From the NCBI GenBank assembly GCA_025201765.1, contig MU623423.1:1-64000 (forward strand): a stretch of 64,000 nt of DNA. The letters are read 5' to 3'. The DNA comes from Daldinia sp. FL1419. Lineage: Eukaryota; Ascomycota; Sordariomycetes; Xylariales; Hypoxylaceae. Within the stretch, counting starts at the first letter, position 1. Every line of letters starts with the position of its first letter. The notes below the pieces were generated by a model. The model did no database searches and was not told where the DNA came from. It saw nothing but the letters and a program-made list of their open reading frames with translations. The position numbers and the translations under genes are program-made. This document shows positions 24,322 to 34,714 of this stretch, one piece after another.

Positions 24322-25012
24322 CTCGCCGGAAATTTATATCGAGTATTTTTCGAGTCGGGTTTGGTTGGCGAAAAATGTGAAAATGCGGTAAAAAAAAATA
24401 TAAAGTGTGAAATTCTAACTGGACGCGTTGTTTCGTGTAGGCGTTTTTTGAATATGGGGTAGAATGGAGTACAAAAATGCAAGAATTCGGGTTGTGTTGA
24501 TGATGAAACCAATGCTTGTGCAAGTAAACAAAAGAGAGGCGTGGGTGATGCACTTGAACGGTGCAAGTAATGCAATTGGATAATCTGAAACTTGGTGGGT
24601 TTAGAGTGGATTTGTCCATCAATCTGGATGAAATAGGGAAGTGATGATTGATCAAGTCAATTTCTAGCAAATCAGCAACTCTAGCAAACAAGTACCTAAG
24701 TACCTAAGACAAGCTCAAATTTCGAGCATGGAACTTGGTCCAAGCTTCTTATTTTATCGTAAGTACCTTGTACCTACCTAGGCTACACCTGCCTGACGTT
24801 TGTTCTCAAGACTTGAAGAGAGCTTATCCTTCCGATTTCCAGCATTGCAGTTACTAAGTTACTAAGGCACTTTAGCTGCTGTAGTTGCATACAACAACTT
24901 CCTCTAACCGTCATCCAGCCTTCTAGAGATTTACCTTTTACATAGAATATCACAGGATAGGCCGGCCCTTTATACCTCACAAACCCAATTCGACCATTAT
25001 AATACCGTCAAA
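24322..25012. promoter_or_regulatory. Divergent promoter region, NBL1 / RPN10
   Basis: 691 bases between two divergent starts. No proteasome-associated PACE (GGTGGCAAA) site was seen. A TACCTTGTACCTACCTAGG stretch lies at 24761-24781. Confidence 0.5.
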
Positions 25013-25996
25013 ATGCCGTTGCAAGCTGTTATGATAGTGGTTGATAACAGCGAAAGCAGCCGCAATGGAGATTACCAGCCCTCCCGATTTGACGCTCAGG
25101 CCGACGCCATAAATATCATGTTCGAAAGCATCACCCAGTCTAACCCCGAATCCTCCGTGGGCTTGATGAGCATGGGTGGCAAAGGACCCGAAGTTCTATC
25201 CACGCTGACGACAGAACGAGGCAAGCTTCTCGAAGGTCTTCACCGTATAAAGAAGAAGATTTCGGGTTCGTCCCACCTTGCAACCGGTATTCAGATCGCT
25301 AGTGTATGTCCAGCTGCCCTCTGCAACTGATACATGTGTATGATGAGTCCAAGCTAACGACTGGGTTTCCCTCTGCGACAGTTAGCGTTGAAGCACCGAC
25401 AAAACAAATCCCAGCGCCAACGTATCATCGTCTTCGTGTGCTCGCCCGTAGCCGACGACGAGAAGAAACTAGTATCTCTTGCTAAGAAGATGAAGAAGGG
25501 GAACATCGACATCGACTTTGTCTTGTTTGGCGACCTCGATGACGACGATGTACAGAAGAAGCTAGAGGCTTTCAACAATGCGGTCAAGACCAACGAGAAC
25601 TCGCACCTAGTCGTCATCCCCCCCAGCGGCAAGCTTCTGAGCGATCAACTAATAACTACTCCCATCTTACTCGGGGAAGGAGCCGCCAGTGGTTCAGGTG
25701 GCATGGCCGAGGGTGGTGGCGACTTTGGTGATTTCGACTTCGACCCGAGCGCCGACCCCGAACTAGCTCTTGCTCTACGTATGAGTATGGAAGAGGAAAA
25801 CGCAAGACAGGCCAAGCAGGCCAAGGAGGAGGCAGATGCTGCAAACAAGACAAGTTTGGAAGGAATACAGGAGGAAGGTGAAAACCAGCCCCTACTAAAC
25901 GAGCACGGTGAGCCTAGCGGAAGCGGAAGCGGAAGCGGATCTGCCGACAAGAAGAGCTCTAAGAAGGACGACGATGACAAGATGGATATGTCATAG
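25013..25996 (+). CDS. RPN10: 26S proteasome regulatory subunit RPN10 (two exons)
   Basis: Ubiquitin receptor that sits between the lid and base of the 19S regulatory particle. Exons are 25013-25303 and 25382-25996, giving 301 residues. The von Willebrand A domain spans about 1-190 with the family signature MIVVDNSESSRNGDY at residues 7-21 and the strongly conserved LALKHRQNKSQRQRI just after the intron. One ubiquitin-interacting motif, DPELALALRMSMEEE, lies at about 222-236. The C-terminus is acidic and lysine-rich. The 78-nt intron has a GCTAACG branch site. It converges on TRS23. Confidence 0.96.
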
Positions 25997-26325
25997 ATAT
26001 AGACATTCATCTAATTCGTCGAATCCTTGCCGGCGTGGGACCATGGAGTTTATTGGACTTGTACAATACATAATAGATTAAAGGGCTGAAGCGATGATTT
26101 AGGCGGGGAATGGAATATTCCTGCCATAAAGAAGGCCACGTATTTTCTATCAATCAAGCTCAGGACCATAATGAAATTCAAGCCAGTTAACTCCAAACGC
26201 CATGCCGCGATGCAACTAGATAGCTAAGCCTTCCTGATCTGGCCCCATCAGCCCTCCCAAGATCTCCTCCCGCCCGGAAGTGAGTCGTCCACAAGGTGAA
26301 ACCGTAGTACTGGTGAATTTCTGTA
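25997..26325. other. Convergent 3' region, RPN10 / TRS23
   Basis: 329 bases holding both 3' untranslated regions. No other feature seen. Confidence 0.6.
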
Positions 26326-26978
26326 TTACCGGGAACTATTGATCTCCCTGATATATGAATTCAGCTTCCTATCGAAGGTCTCGCAGCGGATAGGCATTTC
26401 CAACTGATAGAAGGGGTTCTTCATGACGTAGTCGGAATACAAATCGTAGATCTTTCGGATGGTTATGTCTACATTGGTCTGCATTGTATCCGTGAAGAGC
26501 AGAAATTTGGTCCCGGTTAACGTGTTGAAGCACTGCAGCCGGAAATTCTCCGTCTCCATGACCTCGAGACCCGAGGGTGGCTCCGGCCGGCTTGGTATCG
26601 GCACGCCTCCCGCGGTTAAAGCTGCTTGCTGCTGATGTTGAGCATTCATTAGGCCCTTTAGCGGATTGAGACGGGCCGTGATGGCGTGGACTCTGGTAAG
26701 GAGGTGAGTAAGATGATTCTCGTAGACTACACGTAGGTACTGCTAGATGTTGCTGATGAAATTGGTGAAATAAGGGGGGGGACATGTCTCACCCGTGGAA
26801 AGTGCCAGCAAGTACGAGGTAGTCATTCGTATTGAGTTGATTTAGACCATCTCCAAAAGTACGGTTATAAATGAGACCGCCGGCCTTGTTGATGATAATG
26901 AGAGCCAACACACCCCTATATGAGAATCAGTACGAGTTCCACATCTTACGGGATAATTATTAGTTTTGATTCTTACAT
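26326..26978 (-). CDS. TRS23: TRAPP complex subunit TRS23 (TRAPPC4, sybindin-like), start codon split by an intron
   Basis: Core subunit of the TRAPP Rab-GEF that activates Ypt1/Rab1 on ER-to-Golgi vesicles. Coding exons on the minus strand are 26977-26978 (AT), 26793-26915 (G and onwards) and 26326-26692, giving 163 residues. The protein begins MGVLALIIINKAGGLIYN, the typical longin-type start of the family, continues through NDYLVLAGTFHGVHAITARLN across intron 2, and ends with the conserved FRLQCFNTLTGTKFLL and NPFYQLEMPIR segments. The family frame is open upstream only as far as the TAG acceptor, with no ATG. The intron 26916-26976 (GTAAGA donor, TACTGAT branch, ATATAG acceptor) joins AT to G to make the start in good context (G at -3, G at +4). 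An out-of-frame ATG lies 5 nt earlier in the spliced message. Confidence 0.87.
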
Positions 26979-27737
26979 CGCATAGGATTATTTGAAGGGG
27001 TTTTATTTATGTTTCTTGGGCGTAGTATAAGGAATCAAGATATGGTTTCTTTGTTCATTTCTTATTAATTAAACAGTATCTGTTCATAACCTTTCTTTCT
27101 TTTTTTCTTGGTTTAAGATATCATAGCACATGCGCGGCATATGCTGATGCACGGCCTAGCCTTATAGGTACCTACCTACCTACACACAGCTCACTAATCT
27201 GAGGCTTTGGCTGCTGAGGTCTTAGTTGCTGCAAACAAAAGCTAGGAATAACCGAAGTTTCTCCCTGTTTGCAGGTGTTGATGTACTTGGAGTATTGTAC
27301 AGTACGTACTTGGGTAGTACTGCCTTTTATATGGAAGTCACCTCTACCTACCTACTACATACGTAGGTAGTTAAAACGTGCCGGAACTAGACCGGATACC
27401 TAGGTATTCAACCAAAGCTTTCCCTACAATGTTCTCCATAATTTAGCGGCTTAGTACCAACCAAAGCCAACCAAAGCCAGCCAAAGCAGCCAAAAAAGAA
27501 GCCAAGCAACCAAACCTTGTTCATCAACAAATCTGGACTACAGCGCGCAAACCCAGAGCCGCATTTTCTGACAGCTGACATTTCTTTTCCCTTGTCGCAT
27601 TATTCATATCGCATTCTACCACCGTACCGTTTATCAATTGACCGCGACAAATTCGCGACCATCGCCGATAATCACGCCTCCCACCTGATATTCCATCGTC
27701 GTCGCAAACGTATATAGAAATCTAATCAGCCGATAAC
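26979..27737. promoter_or_regulatory. Divergent promoter region, TRS23 / RPB4
   Basis: 759 bases between divergent starts. It contains the TAGGTACCTACCTACC element at 27166-27183, a TACCTACCTACTACATACGTAGGTAG stretch near 27346-27371 and, close to RPB4, a CCAACCAAAG-type tandem repeat (27456-27514). No gene seen. Confidence 0.55.
27456..27514 (+). repeat. CCAACCAAAG-type degenerate tandem repeat
   Basis: Roughly five copies of a 9-10 base unit CCAAnCAAAG with decay towards the right, located 220-280 bases upstream of the RPB4 start. A promoter role is only a possibility. Confidence 0.7.
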
Positions 27738-28353
27738 ATGTCTCATCCTCCTACGTCGCGGTCCAGAGCACCGCCTGCCGGCAACGAGGAGGCCACTTCC
27801 GTCCTCCGGCTAGGCGAGTTTGAAGACGTCGACACGCTGACTCTATCCGAGGCCTCTCTCGTCATCAACGCCCTCGTAGCCAAGCGCCGCAACGACCGCA
27901 AGAACATCAACGAGACCGAGTAAGAAGCTTCTGTCCTTAATCCCCTGGGCATGCTTTACGTAGTTTGTTCCCAGGCGTGACCAAGGGCAGGACTAACCTT
28001 GTTTTGTAATTTTTTTCCAGGATGTTGACCAAGACCATCGATTACCTGGATACCTTCGCCCGGTTCAAGAAGAAGGAGAACGTCGAGGCTGTGGAGCGCC
28101 TGTTGAGCTCGCATAAGGAATTCCACAAGTTTGAGCGCGCGCAACTAGGTACGGTTTAGCTACGTGGCTATGATGTCGTCGAGGAAGTAAATACAGCGGT
28201 AGGAAGCTAATCCCAGAGTCTACGTCTCTAGGATCGCTATGCTGCGAGACGGCCGAAGAGGCCAAGTACCTGATCCCTTCGATTACCGATAAGATCAGCG
28301 ACGAGGAGCTGCAAGAGCTGCTCAACGAGATCTACAAGTTGATGCCGCGATGA
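27738..28353 (+). CDS. RPB4: RNA polymerase II subunit RPB4 (three exons)
   Basis: Forms the Rpb4/Rpb7 stalk of RNA polymerase II, acting in initiation and linking transcription with mRNA decay. Exons are 27738-27919, 28021-28148 and 28232-28353, giving 143 residues. Recognised by the order of the family segments: the LRLGEFEDVDTLTLSEA N-terminal region, KTIDYLDTFARFKKKENVEAV in exon 2, and the C-terminal ETAEEAKYLIPSI and EELQELLNEIYKL segments in exon 3. Introns of 101 and 83 nt have good donors and pyrimidine-rich acceptors. The length equals that of other Pezizomycotina RPB4 proteins. Confidence 0.94.
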
Positions 28354-29112
28354 TACCGCATCGTAAACCCGCCGTACTCTAGACTCTAGTAGAGTACCTA
28401 CCACGCCCTTGTGCTGCTCATTAATAACCCGGACGAACCCGCCGAACCCTAACCTTCTCTACGCGAGGCATAATTCCAGAACCGAGAAAGGCTGCGATAA
28501 TGGATTTTTAAAAGGGGGGGAACAAAGGCCAGTTTCCTGTCAGTTGGGGCGTTTTTTTATTTTATTTTATTTGACTTAGACCAGGGGACCTGGTATTTGC
28601 ACTACACGGCGTAGGATAAGGGAAAAAGACTGGCAGGCCTTCTTGATTTTTGTCATGTTCCCCATACCCCCATAAGATCGGAGAGATACAGGCAAAGACT
28701 AAACAAATAGCATTCGGTTGGTTTTTTCCTCTTTTAATTTGCAGAGTGACCTTGTCGTGTCGTGGTGTTTTTGTTGTAATGGATTTGTAGGACTGTTCCA
28801 TTCACCGTGGAGATTGAGGTTTGAGTAGATGAAACTAATAGAATCCCAACATTCACCATATTCAGCATATTCAGCATATTGGAAAGTCGATCTACTTTTG
28901 TGGAAAATGTCAAGTCAACGTTGCTATTGGAGTAGTCGTAGAAATCAACCACCGCGGAACGAAAGGAGACCGTAAGATGCCCCTATCTAAGGCCTCCGTC
29001 CCAGGCCGATATAGATATAATATATACCATATACCATAAGGCGAAACGCTATAACACCACGAAAACAAAACGCCTTGGATATAAACCCAGCCAGTAACAG
29101 ATGCATCATCCC
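28354..29112. other. Convergent intergenic region, RPB4 / Cys-rich membrane protein
   Basis: 759 bases of 3' flanking DNA from both genes. T-rich run at 28551-28570. A short ATTCAGCATATTCAGCATATT duplication at 28859-28880. No gene seen. Confidence 0.55.
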
Positions 29113-29841
29113 CTACGGCAACTCACTCACCCCCGCGGGCAACCCCTTTGCTTGCTGTTGTCCCTGGTGCTGCTCCTCTACCCTCTTCTCCTGTTCCCGC
29201 CCGTGTTCCTGCTCCTGCTTCTGCATCTGCGCCTCGCCCTGCCACGCCGGATGATCCATCATAAAGAGCTCCGGCTCCTCCGCAAACGGGGACTTATGCG
29301 CACTCTCCGTCTTGGCCATGCTCTTCGCGATTCGCCGCCGGCGGATAAGTAGTACGGCGAGGATAACCAGCAGCACCGCGGCTATCGTGGCGCCCACGCA
29401 GGTTCCTACTAGAGCAGCGGTGGGGAGGGAGGGGCCGGAAGCCGGGGTTGGGGGCTGCGAAGAAGTAGACGTCGATGCTGCCGCGTCGGAAGACGTCTGC
29501 GAAGATAGGGGGGAGTAGTAATTGGAGTAAGAATGGGGTAGATACGCAGACGGCGGCGGCGGCGGCGGCACGCCTGTGGGTGTTTCTGTCGCGGTAAGCA
29601 GGGCGGTTATACTACTGCTGCTAGTCCCAGCGCCCAGAGCAGAAGTATGCGTAGCCGTGGTGCCCTGCAACGTCTTCGTCCCCGACAGCGGCAGCGCGCT
29701 CTCAGGACACCCCCCCGGCCGACACGCGTCCACGGCGCAACACCCGATGTACCCCGCCTGGCAGCTATAGTACACGAACCCAGCGTCGCAGGTGCCGGGC
29801 TCTCCTACGTCGAGGTGTTTTTCTAGCTGTTCGTGACTCAT
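29113..29841 (-). CDS. Small Cys-rich single-pass membrane protein
   Basis: Single frame of 242 residues. A short Cys-rich N-terminal segment (Cys18, 27, 34, 35, 40, 45) is followed by a Ser/Thr/Pro-rich stalk (50-140), one transmembrane helix (about 142-166), an Arg stop-transfer patch, and a Gln/Glu-rich cytoplasmic tail. There is no N-terminal signal peptide from the ATG at 29841. Either the helix acts as a signal anchor with the N-terminus outside, or an upstream exon has been missed. The layout recalls fungal cell-surface sensors, but I recognise no named family. The second Cys-rich membrane protein in this window (56733-57868) has a similar plan. Confidence 0.6.
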   Translation of the reverse strand: MSHEQLEKHLDVGEPGTCDAGFVYYSCQAGYIGCCAVDACRPGGCPESALPLSGTKTLQGTTATHTSALGAGTSSSSITALLTATETPTGVPPPPPPSAYLPHSYSNYYSPLSSQTSSDAAASTSTSSQPPTPASGPSLPTAALVGTCVGATIAAVLLVILAVLLIRRRRIAKSMAKTESAHKSPFAEEPELFMMDHPAWQGEAQMQKQEQEHGREQEKRVEEQHQGQQQAKGLPAGVSELP

Positions 29842-31063
29842 TTTTGCGGTATTTGGAAAAGGCGAGCGTGGAGCGACGGCTGTCGCTGCTGCGATGGGGA
29901 GTCTAGGAATAGGTAAGGGATGTTATTGAGCTGGCTATTCTAGGGGCGGAGGGCATTGTGCTTGGATAGCATGATGTGTCTCCTATTGCTACGTATTAGG
30001 GATGGATACGTAGTAAGCATTCGACAAGTCGAGCGAGCCTTTTACAAGATTACAAGAGCATGGGTATGAAAGCAAGCCACCAGGACGACATTAGACGACG
30101 AGAAGGCAAGTCGGTCATATCTGAAAGAGTTTGCCATGGTTTTTGGCCGGGACATGGATATGTAGTCTAGTTACACTAATAGTTTTGTATAAGTTTTGTA
30201 TAAGTAGGAGCCGTAGTTACAGTTCCTTACATGAAAGCTTTTTTTTTTCTCCCTAAGACCTGGTGATGTAGAGGTTTGTGCTAATCCTTTGCTACCGTAT
30301 ATTATATAAGGAACGGTTGTCCCCGTGCTACGTTATACAAGTGTATGAATGGATATGGTCAGTGTCGTTTCATTATTAAAGGGGGGCTTTGCTACATATC
30401 AGATGGTCTGTAGATACCTACCTAATAAGTAGACCTCGTGCTTATACGTATTACGGCCAGACACGAAGTTTCCTCCCCTCGTAGTGTGGCATGGCTATCC
30501 CTCATATCCCTCATATTCGCTCCATCCCCACCGGTTTGCAAACATGACCAAATATAGCTTCGGTGAGGGGACCAGCCGAGTATTTCGCTTTGTTTGCTCT
30601 GTTTTAGTGTCCAGGTAGTCTACACCGAAAACCCAAACACCCTGTTATATCACTATCAACATGCACTGCGGCTTGTCCATACACTACCTGCTGTCATGTA
30701 TACTACCGTCACCTATTCTTGTTCGTAGGTGCTAGTAGTAGAGTATCGGTCCCGGTATGTTAGATTCGTCATAATCCTCTTCCTAAACATCTCTTTCAGC
30801 CCAGACGGGAACTTGTATTTAAAGCGGAAATGCTTCGTATATATAAATATGATCCCTGACGTATCTTCCCATCACAACCCATCGGGTCGTGGCTGGGGGG
30901 ACATAGGGCCATGCAGTTCTACTACAAGTATCATATCACAAGAGACATATCACTTCATAAAAGCACGGGCAAAAATAATACTCTTGAAGCCTAGAATTTA
31001 ATATTCACATATTACGCCCTTCGAAACCCCCGAACTCCACGTCGGGAAGAACTTTTAGGCCTC
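29842..31063. other. Intergenic region between the Cys-rich membrane protein and PUF6
   Basis: 1.2 kb with no convincing gene. Contains a duplicated AGTTTTGTATA (30180-30203) and a TACCTACCTAATAAG element (30417-30431). It includes the promoter of the minus-strand membrane protein gene and the 3' flank of PUF6. Confidence 0.5.
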
Positions 31064-33249
31064 TTAACCCTTCAACTTCTCCAGCAGCAGCTTAGATCCC
31101 ATATTTCCGACCGCCGGCTCCTTCTTGGGCCCGGCCTTTTTTCCCTTCTTCTTCTTATCTCCCTTCTGCTCTTCCGCGTTCGCTTCCCTAGCAGCTTTTT
31201 GCTCTGGTGTCTCCTCCGTCGCCGCTTTTTCTAGTACCTTCTTGTTTTCCTTTAGTGTACTCTTAAGCTCACTCTTACTTGAGAAGTCCTCTGCTTCTAA
31301 GAGGCTGAGGACGACGAATGAGCTCGGGCCGGTAGCCCAGGCCATGATGTGATCTTTAATGAAGGGGTATAATATATCTGCAAAATGTAGGGGGGGGTCA
31401 ACTGGTACTACGCGACGTGTCGTCTTATCGAAATGACCACCAGCTATTAGAGTCTTAAACATGCGTCCGCCGTGGGGGGCTTTAGATATGTGCTCCCCGG
31501 GCACAAGTGCACCCGCGGATTCAGCAGCTAGCGCGTCCGTCTCGTTGGGATTGCCCTGTGCAGTAGATGCTACAGCTTTTAGGGCTTCAGACTTATCTCC
31601 GACGCAAGAAAGAAGAGCCGCAGTCACCAATTGAGACCCGTAGGAGGTAGATATTAAATCTAACGGCGATGTAGCGATCGCAGAAAGAAGCTGTGGCGAT
31701 AGCGCTGCAACCAACTCTTTTTGACGGATCTCGGGGTCCTTCTTGCTTGTTGTCTTTCGGATCTCCCATAGTTCTTCGAGGAATTTCAAGTCATCGGCGT
31801 GACCGGCATCGAATAGGACCTTGGATGTACCCTCAAGAGGGTATCGTATTGTTAAGCGGGCGTTGGGATCGTTAGCGGCGATGACAATATTGGAAACTTC
31901 GTCTTGCTCCGTCTTTCCCAGTAGTTCTGTTATGATAGACTTGGATGTTAAGACGGTATCATCAATCAAGTCGTAAGCAGCGAGAATGACCAAGTGTCCA
32001 TTCGGATCACTCGACATCAGCTGGAAAGTGTCCTTGTATGTCTTCAGAATCTGCTTCCGGTCCTTGGCCGTTCCGTGGGCAAGAAGCAAGCACACAAGCC
32101 GAGCACCCGATTTCGTGAAGGCCATGTTCTTGAGTAGATCGCCATTTTCGTCTTCCTTTACCATTTCCATGTACTCCTTGGCTTCCTCGCTACCGGGCTT
32201 CACATTGATATAGTACTGATACATGGCGTCGTGGAGCATTGTGAATCCGGTCATCTTCTTTTGGACCAGCTGGTTGGTAAGGTCAAACAGATATTTCATA
32301 ATCGGCCCTCGTTTACTTGGCTGTTCCGCAAGGATCTCAGAGAGGTCAGCCGTAAGGGGGGTGTTGTTGTCCGCGGCAGATCGGAAGACATGGAACTCGG
32401 GTCCATACCATTCTCTTAATAGGACGGCCTTCTGTTGCTTGGTCGCAATGCCTCGGTAGATATCGTCCAAAATCCAAGAAGCTTCGGGGTGGTTGATGAG
32501 TTTCCTTACCCTCCCGTAGAATTCGGGAACGATCATATCTCGAACCTCATCGTCGCCCTTTACAAGAAGCTTGCCGATCAGGAACTTGGCGTACTTGTTT
32601 TCGGCTAGTGTAGGATATGCACCCCTCAGCTCCCTCGCAATCATCTTCCGTCGTTCGGGGGTCGCATACTTAATAGCGGTTTGGACGACACGGACGGCAT
32701 CGTGCTTGAGCACAAAATCCTTCATACGACCCGTAGCAATGCTGAAGAGCTCCTCGACGAGTTTTTGTCGTTCATCTTTTGGAACCTTGGATTTCAACCG
32801 TAGTCTCTCCCAGAGCTTCTTGGTTCGATGTAATTCATCGGCTAGGGGTTTCGCTGCTTTGCGCTCAAGGGCAAGTTGCTTCTGCTTCATGTGTGATTCG
32901 CGCGAGCTTTGGCCTGCATGTGAATGTTAGCAACATTCCCACGATTTATACGATTTATACGATTTATTGCTTGCTTCGACTAACCTTTTTCGAGCCCATT
33001 CCCAGACTGATCATTAGCAGGTTTTGCCCGGAAAGGTATATCGTCATTCTGTTGCGACCCAGAGTTGTTCAAAGCAGCACCGCCATCCTCTTGATCCGAA
33101 AAATCGCTAGAATCGCTGTCGTCGCTAACATCTTCCTCTGGCTCTTGTTTCCGGGAGGGTTTCTTGTCGAATTTGGGCTTCTTGCTTGAGTTTTCTTTGC
33201 CATTGGCATGTTTCCTCTTGCTGCCAAGCGCCTCACCTTTAGGCGCCAT
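31064..33249 (-). CDS. PUF6: PUF6-type pumilio repeat protein (two exons)
   Basis: Nucleolar RNA-binding protein of the Puf6/PUM3 family that works in 60S ribosomal subunit assembly; in yeast it also represses ASH1 mRNA translation. Exons on the minus strand are 32985-33249 and 31064-32913, giving 704 residues. The N-terminal 90 residues are Lys-, Glu- and Ser-rich, a nucleolar-type disordered segment. Then comes the family entry ELHRTKKLWERLRLKSKV, a long array of divergent pumilio helical repeats (about 115-600, for example KDFVLKHDAVRVVQTAIKY and KYAKFLIGKLLVKG) and a CPL-type C-terminal part ending in a Lys-rich tail. The 71-nt intron contains three tandem ACGATTTAT copies (32940-32966). 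It is divergent from GIR2 with 387 nt between starts. Confidence 0.93.
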
Positions 33250-33636
33250 CTTGAAGTCTTGAATTAAGTGAAATTTGCGGCAGGTTATTCGATGGTGATA
33301 ACCTCGCAGTACTTTTTTTCTACGTAACTTTTATTGAAATCTGCGAATCCCAGAAACTAAAAAATATTTAGTGGATCCTCTATAATGCCGGGCGGTGAAG
33401 GCGCAACTGTCGAACTTTCACCCCGCGGCCCCACCTAAATCCACGCTACTACCTAGGTACCTCCTAACGGTTAGTACCTTGATGCAGGACGGCGGCCGGT
33501 GGTGGGATTACGCCGGTAGGTTAGGTAGGTTAGGTACCGCTTATAGAGAGAACCCGGTTAGAAGTAAAAACCGTGAACCCTTCTATAGAAACTCCATCTT
33601 ATAATTAATTGTACTGATACTTCTCCATGAGCCACA
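33250..33636. promoter_or_regulatory. Bidirectional promoter region, PUF6 / GIR2
   Basis: 387 bases between divergent starts. Contains an ACCTAGGTACCTCC element (33450-33463) and a GTTAGGTAGGTTAGGTACC stretch (33519-33537). Both flanking products work on ribosomes, so shared control is plausible but not shown. Confidence 0.5.
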
Positions 33637-34414
33637 ATGGGCCGAGAAGAGCAGGTCGAAGAACGAGAAGTTCTCGACTCCATTTTCCCAGATGAAATCA
33701 CAGGTCCGTGACTTTTTGTTATCTACCCCGCCATCGCCGATTACTTACTTGATAATTGATGTTGAACTTCTTTATATCCATATAGACATATCCGAGACCG
33801 AATACCGCATATCCATAAAACTTGACCTCCCCGACGATGATAATGAGGAAGAAAGCGAATCCCCTACCCTCGTCCTGCACGTGCGGTACCCGGACAACTA
33901 CCCAGACGAAGCGCCTATTCTAGATCTCTCGCCGCCGCAAAATGCCACCCCGCATCCACACTTCTCCGTCGCCGCAGACAAAGGTCAGCTGCTGAAAGGG
34001 CTCGAGGACACTATTCAGGAAAACATGGGTATGGCGATGGTGTTCACGCTGGTAACCACCCTGAAGGAAGAAGCCGAGCAACTAATCGCGGAACGGCGCG
34101 CGGCCACCGCCCGGGAGCACGAGGAGGCCATCCTAGCCGCTGAGCGCGAGGAGAACAAGAAGTTCCACGGTACTCCAGTAACACCAGAGACATTTATGAA
34201 GTGGCGCGAGGGCTTCTTAAAAGAAATGGAAGAAAAGCGGGCGCGGGAGGAGGAAGAGAGGCTCGCGGAACTAAAGAAAGCCAAGGTCAAAGAGCCGGTG
34301 AGGTTGACAGGCAGGCAGTTATGGGAGCGCGGATTGGCTGGCAAGGTTGATGAGGGCGACGATGATGATAGCGTTCCTGTTGAGCAGGTAGAGAAGCTCA
34401 AAATCGAGGCATGA
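33637..34414 (+). CDS. GIR2: RWD domain protein, GIR2 / RWDD1-like (two exons)
   Basis: Predicted Gir2 homologue: an RWD-domain protein that binds Gcn1 and the Rbg2/DRG2 GTPase and damps Gcn2 activation. Exons are 33637-33703 and 33786-34414, giving 231 residues. The RWD domain runs from the N-terminal REEQVEEREVLDSIFPDEI to about residue 120 and holds the diagnostic YPDNYPDEAP motif. It is followed by a charged helical region (EEKRAREEEERL) and the conserved LTGRQLWERGLAGK segment found in DFRP2-type proteins. The 82-nt intron uses an unusual GTCCGT donor, which still fits the GTNNGT pattern. Confidence 0.9.
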
Positions 34415-34714
34415 ATAAATATGTGGATGATAACGTTTCCATCCCGGGACTATGATTAAAAAACCTGGGACTGATCGAGTAAAGCCGGGGGTGTTGGCGT
34501 AAATAAGGGAAGAAAGCTCTCAGGTGGATTAAAACAGAGAATCGCCTCAATTATGAATATGAACATGAACATGACATGACGGAAGCATCATCCGCCCCCT
34601 TTTTGGATTTCCTAACGCCATCCATGCCGGAACGAGATCCGCAGACCTCGTGGTATCTCCCATCTATACTATCAATCGTTGCCTTCCTTTCTTTTTCAAC
34701 TGCCACGAAATAAC
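34415..34714. other. Convergent 3' region, GIR2 / ACL4
   Basis: 300 bases holding both 3' ends. A small AACATGAACATGACATGAC duplication near 34560-34580. No gene seen. Confidence 0.55.
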
